Assembly (NCBI RefSeq): GCF_005146945.1
Contig: NZ_SWMS01000017.1
Coordinates: 62,001-126,000 of the forward strand
DNA from: Prauserella endophytica
Lineage (GTDB): Bacteria > Actinomycetota > Actinomycetes > Mycobacteriales > Pseudonocardiaceae
Length of the DNA stretch: 64,000 nucleotides
Direction of reading: 5' to 3'
Shown here: piece after piece, positions 59,571-64,000 of the stretch
Layout: every line of letters starts with the position of its first letter
Position numbering within the stretch: position 1 is the stretch's first letter
The notes under the pieces: generated by a model
Told to the model about the DNA's origin: nothing
The model's input: the letters and a program-made list of their open reading frames with translations, nothing else
Databases searched by the model: none
Program-made: the position numbers and the translations under genes

Positions 59571-60764
59571 ATGAACGTGCTGATCTCCGGGGCGAGCGTC
59601 GCCGGCCCGGTCGTGGCGTACTGGCTCGCGCGGGCGGGGTTCTCGCCGGTGGTCGTGGAACGGACGCCCCGCCCGCGGCTCGGTCTTGGCGGTCATGCGG
59701 TCGACCTCTTCGCGCCGGCCATGGAGGTGGCCCGACGGATGGGCATCGTGCCCGCGTTGCGCGAGGCCGCGCTCCCGCCGGCGACGATCCGGCTGGAACG
59801 ACCGGGCAAGCCTGCCATCGAAACGGACCTGGCCCACCTGTCGGACGCGTTCGCCGAGGCCAACCACGTCGAGGTCATGCGTGGCGAACTGGCCTCGACG
59901 CTGCACGACGTGACGCGGGACGACGTCGAGTACGTCTTCGGCGACTCGATCCGGACGCTCGCCGAGGATGCCGGGGGAGTGGACGTCACGTTCGACAGCG
60001 GGCGCACGCGGCGGTTCGACCTCGTGGTCGGCGCTGACGGCCTCCATTCGAACGTGCGGCGGCTCGCGTTCGGGCCCGAGCGCGACTTCCTGCACCACCT
60101 CGGCGGCCACCTCGCGGTGTTCACACTGCCGGACCGCCTGGGGCTCGCCGGGCGGACGGTGCTGTACAACGCAGTGGACCGCGTGGTGGCGATGTACGCG
60201 GTGCCGCGCACCGGGCAGGCGCGGGCGGTGCTGCTGTTCCGCGCGGGCGAGCTGTCCTACGACCACCGCGACGTCGCCGAGCAGAAGCGTCTGCTGCGCA
60301 AGGAGTTCGCCGGTGCGGGCTGGGAGGTGCCCCGGCTGCTCGATGCCGTGGAGGACGCCGACGACTTCTACCTGGACGCGATCGCCCAGGTCCGGATGGA
60401 CACGTGGACGCGCGGCCGCGTGACCCTCGTCGGCGACGCCGGGTACTCGCCGGGGCCCGCGGTCGGCGGTGGCACCACGCTGGCGATGGCCGCGGCGTAC
60501 GTGCTCGCCCGCGCGCTCGCGAACGCGCGCGGCGACCACGCCGCGGCGTTCACCGCGTACGAGCACGGCGTGCGCGACTACGTGCTCCGCTGCCGCGAGG
60601 TCGCACCGCGCGTGCTGCGCAACGGCATCCCGCGCTCACCGGCCCACGTCGCGCTCACAGCGCTCTCGATGCGGCTGCTGCCACGGCTGCCCCGTGGCAT
60701 CCGCCGCCGCGCGCTCGCGGGCGGGGCCAGCAGCACACTGTCGTCCTTCACCCTCCCCGGGTGA
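59571..60764 (+). CDS. FAD-dependent monooxygenase (PHBH fold)
   Basis: The 397-residue flavoprotein begins with the dinucleotide motif MNVLISGASVAGPVVAYWLA (GxSxxG rather than the usual GxGxxG, as in many TetX/PHBH-like proteins). The second motif DLVVGADGLHSNVRR (DG) and the third GRVTLVGDAGYSPGPAVGGG (GD) follow. It inserts one oxygen into an aromatic or polyketide-like substrate with NAD(P)H. The TetR-controlled divergent arrangement is typical of antibiotic or xenobiotic resistance/detoxification genes. The substrate is unknown. Confidence 0.9.
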   Translation: MNVLISGASVAGPVVAYWLARAGFSPVVVERTPRPRLGLGGHAVDLFAPAMEVARRMGIVPALREAALPPATIRLERPGKPAIETDLAHLSDAFAEANHVEVMRGELASTLHDVTRDDVEYVFGDSIRTLAEDAGGVDVTFDSGRTRRFDLVVGADGLHSNVRRLAFGPERDFLHHLGGHLAVFTLPDRLGLAGRTVLYNAVDRVVAMYAVPRTGQARAVLLFRAGELSYDHRDVAEQKRLLRKEFAGAGWEVPRLLDAVEDADDFYLDAIAQVRMDTWTRGRVTLVGDAGYSPGPAVGGGTTLAMAAAYVLARALANARGDHAAAFTAYEHGVRDYVLRCREVAPRVLRNGIPRSPAHVALTALSMRLLPRLPRGIRRRALAGGASSTLSSFTLPG

Positions 60765-60794
60765 AGATGGACCCTCTGGGGAAGGGAGAACACG

Positions 60795-61610
60795 ATGAGC
60801 TTCTGGATCTGCCGGACGTGCGCGGTGGAGCACGACGAGCGCGTGGAGGTCTGCGCGATCTGCGCCGACGAGCGACAGTGGGTGCCGGCCGATGGCCAGC
60901 AGTGGACCACGCTCGCGGAACTGGCGTCGGCGGGCCGGCGGGTCGACGTCGTGCCGCTGGAGGCGGACCTGTTCGGTCTCCGCAGCGATCCGGCGGTGGG
61001 CATCGGCCAGCTGTCGAAACTGCTGCGCACGCCGGAGGGTAACGTGTTGTGGGACCCGATCGGCTTCCTCGACGACGACGCCGTGCGCCGGGTGCGGGCG
61101 CTGGGCGACGTCGTGGCGATCGCGGCCAGCCATCCGCACATGTTCGGCGTGCAGGTGGAGTGGAGCAGGGCGCTGGGCGGCGTGCCGGTGCTCGTCTCCG
61201 AACCCGACCTGGAGTGGGTGGCGAGGCGCGACCCGGCGATCAAGCCGTGGTCGGGCACCGTCGAACCGGTTCCGGGCGTGACCATGACGCAGCCGGGTGG
61301 CCATTTCCCGGGCAGCGCGGTGGTGCACTGGGCGGCGGGCGCCGAGGGGCGGGGTGTGCTGCTGAGCAGTGACACCGTCTTCGCCAACCCGGACCGCGTC
61401 TCGGTGAGCTTCATGCGCAGCTACCCCAACCGCATCCCGCTGTCGGCCGGGGTTGTCGAGCGGGTCACGGCCCACCTCGAACGCTTCGAGTTCGACCGGC
61501 TCTACGGCAACTTCGACAACGTGATCGCAGAGGACGCCAAGGCGGTGGTGCGCCGGTCGGCCGACCGCCACATCGGCTGGGTCCGCGGCGACTTCGACCA
61601 CCTGACCTGA
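60795..61610 (+). CDS. Metallo-beta-lactamase-like protein with N-terminal zinc ribbon
   Basis: The 271-residue protein begins MSFWICRTCAVEHDERVEVC; Cys pairs at 6/9 and 20/23 (CRTC, CAIC) form a zinc ribbon. The rest resembles MBL-fold hydrolases: AIAASHPHMFGVQVEWSRAL replaces the usual HxHxDH motif, followed by GGHFPGSAVVHW, LLSSDTVF (Asp ligand) and GNFDNVI. The first metal motif therefore has H-P-H but no DH pair in the expected place, so activity is uncertain. It follows the monooxygenase gene by 30 bases with GGGAGAA upstream of the ATG and may be co-transcribed. Confidence 0.78.
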   Translation: MSFWICRTCAVEHDERVEVCAICADERQWVPADGQQWTTLAELASAGRRVDVVPLEADLFGLRSDPAVGIGQLSKLLRTPEGNVLWDPIGFLDDDAVRRVRALGDVVAIAASHPHMFGVQVEWSRALGGVPVLVSEPDLEWVARRDPAIKPWSGTVEPVPGVTMTQPGGHFPGSAVVHWAAGAEGRGVLLSSDTVFANPDRVSVSFMRSYPNRIPLSAGVVERVTAHLERFEFDRLYGNFDNVIAEDAKAVVRRSADRHIGWVRGDFDHLT

Positions 61611-61626
61611 CGGGCTCCGGCTGCGG

Positions 61627-62040
61627 CTACTCGATGATCGTTCGCACCGGGGTGCCACGCTCGACGGTGCGGCTGACCGTGCACAGCTTGTCGTGGGACA
61701 GGGCGACCGTGCGCGGCAGCATCGCGCGCGCCGCGTCGCCCTGCTCGCCCTCGGGGAAGCGCACGTGGAACGTCACCGAGAGGTTCTCCATCCGGTTGCC
61801 GGTCTCGCGATCGGACACCTTGTCGCCGCTGACGGCGACGGTGAACTCGGTCGGCTCGGTCCGCCTGCTCGTGGCGACGTCGGTGTCGATGGCCGTGCAG
61901 CCGCCGATCGCGGCGAGCAGCAGCTCCACGGGGCTGAAGTCGTCGCCGCCGATGGGCAGGGTGCCGCCGCGGTCGTTGTGCGCGACGTAGCGTCCGGCGG
62001 AGACGCGCTCGATGCGGACGGACCTCTCGGATGTCGTCAT
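61627..62040 (-). CDS. OsmC/Ohr-family protein
   Basis: The 137-residue OsmC-type protein has the conserved GGDDFSPVELLLAAIGGCTAIDTD (one redox Cys in GGC) and a second Cys in SHDKLCTVSRTVERG. Members reduce organic hydroperoxides with thiol cofactors such as mycothiol. Both Cys are present, so it is probably active. It is in tail-to-tail order with the MBL-like gene, 16 bases apart. Confidence 0.88.
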   Translation of the reverse strand: MTTSERSVRIERVSAGRYVAHNDRGGTLPIGGDDFSPVELLLAAIGGCTAIDTDVATSRRTEPTEFTVAVSGDKVSDRETGNRMENLSVTFHVRFPEGEQGDAARAMLPRTVALSHDKLCTVSRTVERGTPVRTIIE

Positions 62041-62061
62041 GCCCCGAACCTACCGGCGAGG

Positions 62062-62490
62062 TCAGGCGTCGAGGCCCACCCAGTGCCGGGTGTCCTTCCG
62101 CCGCGCCTGCACCAGTGCCAGCGTCCCGAACAGCAACAGGATCCCGAGTCGCTGGCTGTTCGCCGGGCCCGTGCTGCTCGCGTACTCCGGCAGCGAGTTC
62201 ACCACGAGCTCGGCGAGGACGATGACCAGCGCGAGGACGCTGCCGATCGAGCTCACCCTGACGCCCGTGGGTTTGCGCTGGAGCAGCAGCACGCAGCCGG
62301 CGAGGGAGAAACCGGCGCAGGCTCCGTAGAGCGCGGCGAAGAGCACCACCAGCAGCGGGTCCACCACCACCTCGTCCAGCACGCCGAACACACTCACGAA
62401 CACCAGCAGACAGACCAGGCCGACCAGCCCGCCGAACACCACGGCCAGCACGGTGGATACCTTGCTGGGCCGGTACTCCGTTTGTTCCAT
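62062..62490 (-). CDS. Small uncharacterised membrane protein
   Basis: The 142-residue protein begins MEQTEYRPSKVSTVLAVVFG. Four hydrophobic segments are seen: about 12-34, 45-67, 80-98 and 112-128. It has no motif of a known transporter. It lies 17 bases after the lipoprotein gene, in the same direction, and the two may form a small unit at the membrane. No function is known. Confidence 0.7.
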   Translation of the reverse strand: MEQTEYRPSKVSTVLAVVFGGLVGLVCLLVFVSVFGVLDEVVVDPLLVVLFAALYGACAGFSLAGCVLLLQRKPTGVRVSSIGSVLALVIVLAELVVNSLPEYASSTGPANSQRLGILLLFGTLALVQARRKDTRHWVGLDA

Positions 62491-62507
62491 GTCCGTTGCT
62501 CCGATGG

Positions 62508-63056
62508 TCAGGCACCCACGGCGCCGAGGAAGATCCGCCACTGGCTCTTGGCTATGTCCGCGCCCTCGGCGCAGATGCTCTGCGCCTCGGCGGCCAGCTG
62601 CGGTGGGGGCGAGGGCTTGTCGTTGAGTCCGTAGCAGGGCATCGACCCGGCGAGCTGGCCGACCGTGGAGCGGATGGCGCTCGCGGTGGTGAGCACCGCG
62701 CCGTAGAGCAGGTGCGCGTGTTCGGGGTTCCCCGCCGTCAGTGTCTGCGCCGTGGCGTCGGCGACGTCGGCCGCCGCCGACAACGCCGTGCCGCACACCG
62801 TGTCGGTCAGCGGCGTCTGGCGGGTGCAGCGGTCCAGGCTCTCGGTGCCGGGATGCGCGGCCAGCGCGGCCTCGTACGCATCCCGGATGTCGCGCTCGAC
62901 GGGCAGCTCCTCCGGGGTGGGCGCCGGAGCGGAGGTTGTGGTCGTGGGCGACACGGCCACCGAACTCCGCGGGGTCGCCGCGTCCTGCCCGCCCCCGCAC
63001 GCGGCGAGCAGAGTTCCCGTGGCGAGGGCGAGTGCGGCACGAATGGTCCATCCCAT
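62508..63056 (-). CDS. Small secreted lipoprotein, unknown function
   Basis: The 182-residue protein has a lipoprotein signal: MGWTIRAALALATGTLLAACGGG with lipobox LAAC. A threonine/proline-rich linker (VAVSPTTTTSAPAPTPEELP) follows, then a helical domain with four Cys (RCTRQTP, TVCGTAL, MPCYGL, SICAEG) that could form two disulphides. It is anchored to the outer leaflet. I recognise no family. The ATG is the start of the signal peptide; longer frames upstream have no signal. Confidence 0.8.
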   Translation of the reverse strand: MGWTIRAALALATGTLLAACGGGQDAATPRSSVAVSPTTTTSAPAPTPEELPVERDIRDAYEAALAAHPGTESLDRCTRQTPLTDTVCGTALSAAADVADATAQTLTAGNPEHAHLLYGAVLTTASAIRSTVGQLAGSMPCYGLNDKPSPPPQLAAEAQSICAEGADIAKSQWRIFLGAVGA

Positions 63057-63132
63057 GTCGCCAAAGCTAACCGCGAGCACCGCTGAGTTGAGCGACCCTG
63101 GCCGGTAATTGCCACGATCCGAAGTGGACCCA

Positions 63133-63191
63133 ACCGCAGTGAAGGCCACCTTCACTGCGTTCAACGCAGTGAAGGTGGCCTTCACTGCGGT
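63133..63191. repeat. Perfect 26-base inverted repeat (REP-like element)
   Basis: Two arms of 26 bases are exact complements separated by GTTCAAC. Each arm contains GCAGTGAAGG and CTTCACTGC, so each is itself nearly self-complementary. It lies between the stop of the dehydratase gene and the start of the lipoprotein gene, both leftward. It is a strong hairpin and probably ends the dehydratase transcript. I recall similar GCAGTGAAGG repeats scattered in Amycolatopsis-type genomes. Confidence 0.85.
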
Positions 63192-63230
63192 CCGGGCGAG
63201 GCGGGGCACGCGGGCTGGGGCAGGCGGGTG

Positions 63231-64000
63231 TCAGTGGGACTCGCGGCTGACCTTCGAGCCGCTGGAGCCGCGGAGGAAGTCCAGGTCGGCGCCCGTGTCG
63301 GCCTGCCCGACGTGGTCGACGTAGAGGCGTTCCCAGCCACGGCGCGGGCTGGCGAAACCGTCGAGGGTGGCCCGGTTCGGCGTCCGCGCGCGCAGTTCCG
63401 ACTCGGGCACGTCCAGGTCGATCCTGCGTGCCGCGGCGTCGAGGACCACAGGGTCGCCGGTGCGCACGAGCGCGAGCGGGCCGCCCGCCGCCGCCTCGGG
63501 GGCGACGTGCAGCACGACGGTGCCGTACGCGGTGCCGCTCATCCGGCCGTCGCACACGCGCACCATGTCGCGCACGCCCTCGGCCAGCAGCTTCGAGGGA
63601 AGCGGCATGTTCGACACCTCCGGCATCCCGGGGTAGCCCTTGGGTCCGCAGCCGCGCAGCACCAGCACCGAGTCGGCGTCGACGTCGAGGTCCGGGTCGT
63701 CGATGCGGGCGTGGAAGTCCTCGATGGAGTCGAAGACGACCGCCCGGCCGCGATGCCGGAGCAGGTGCGGGGAGGCCGCCGCCGGTTTGATGATCGCGCC
63801 GTCCGGGGCGAGATTGCCCCGCAGCACGGCGATGCCGGCCTCGGCCTGCACCGGCTCCGAACGGCGGTGGATCACGTCGGAGTCCCAGCTGCGCGCGCCG
63901 TCCAGATGGTCGGTGAGCGGCTTGCCGGTGATGGTCAGCGCGGTGGGGTCGAGCAGGTCCCGCACCTCGCGCAGCACGGGCAACAGCCCGCCCGCGCGGT
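63231..64000 (-). CDS. IlvD/Edd-family dehydratase, C-terminal part
   Basis: About 256 C-terminal residues are visible; the frame runs off the end of the window, so the Fe-S cysteines of the N-terminal part cannot be checked. The visible part has the family blocks ITGKPLTDHL, VLRGNLAPDGAIIKPAAASP, VLVLRGCGPKGYPGMPEVSN, RVCDGRMSGTAYGTVVLHVAPE and GGPLALVRTGDPV. The GPKGYPGMPEVSNMPLP form is nearer to sugar-acid dehydratases (arabonate, xylonate, gluconate type) than to valine-biosynthetic IlvD. The gene is followed by the inverted-repeat hairpin. Confidence 0.85.
   Translation of the reverse strand, partial: RAGGLLPVLREVRDLLDPTALTITGKPLTDHLDGARSWDSDVIHRRSEPVQAEAGIAVLRGNLAPDGAIIKPAAASPHLLRHRGRAVVFDSIEDFHARIDDPDLDVDADSVLVLRGCGPKGYPGMPEVSNMPLPSKLLAEGVRDMVRVCDGRMSGTAYGTVVLHVAPEAAAGGPLALVRTGDPVVLDAAARRIDLDVPESELRARTPNRATLDGFASPRRGWERLYVDHVGQADTGADLDFLRGSSGSKVSRESH

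Overview
This window is high-GC actinobacterial chromosome, most likely from the Pseudonocardiaceae (Amycolatopsis, Saccharomonospora or Prauserella type). The grounds are the GC-rich third codon positions, frequent GTG starts, ATGA/GTGA gene overlaps, an ECF41 sigma factor, a RepSA-type integrative element and many TetR/LacI/DeoR-controlled catabolic operons. The genus is inference; no rRNA or other strong marker is present.

Layout. (1) 1-4688: chromosomal core with the end of a carboxymuconolactone-decarboxylase-like gene, its ECF41 sigma factor, dnaG primase and a coupled small gene, a trans-aconitate methyltransferase and a YtxH-like protein. (2) 4849-about 9700: tRNA-Asn(GUU) followed by a small integrative element (integrase, excisionase, HUH replication initiator). 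Its only cargo is a visibly lower-GC gene of the sporadically distributed TIGR04141/DUF6119 type. A broken gene tail lies at the right flank, and no right attachment repeat was found. (3) 9837-12434: a coupled three-gene membrane module of unknown function. (4) 12957-26804: a catabolic locus built round a TetR regulator. Leftward lie a Rieske ring-hydroxylating oxygenase (alpha, beta, small protein), its FprA-type reductase, a ferredoxin and an alpha-methylacyl-CoA racemase. Rightward lie a PaaK-like CoA ligase, two crotonase-fold enzymes, an SDR, a class II aldolase, an MHS transporter, a PanE-like reductase and a thiolase. The set looks like CoA-thioester ring attack followed by side-chain or ring beta-oxidation.

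(5) 28007-37978: a second catabolic locus (TetR, two acyl-CoA ligases, FAH-fold hydrolase, P450 with its 3Fe-4S ferredoxin, metallo-beta-lactamase-fold hydrolase), then a LuxR regulator and an amidase. (6) 38486-46119: one leftward eight-gene operon encoding two proteins of unknown function, a Tat lipoprotein substrate-binding protein, LacI, and the two permeases and two ATPases of a Dpp/Opp importer. It diverges from a secreted phospholipase-D-like gene. Five LacI-type 10-mers lie in the shared promoter region. (7) 47655-53239: a four-gene coupled operon (two FGGY kinases, a histidine phosphatase, a D-2-hydroxyacid dehydrogenase) with a divergent DeoR regulator. (8) 53423-64000: PucR-type regulator, esterase, heterodimeric ABC transporter, TetR/FAD-monooxygenase pair sharing a symmetric divergent promoter, zinc-ribbon MBL protein, OsmC, a membrane protein, a lipoprotein, a long perfect inverted repeat and the 3' part of an IlvD/Edd dehydratase.

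The most distinctive content is the CoA-linked Rieske pathway with its operator-in-spacer promoter, the TIGR04141 cargo of the transfer-less element, the LacI operator array, and the two-kinase sugar operon.
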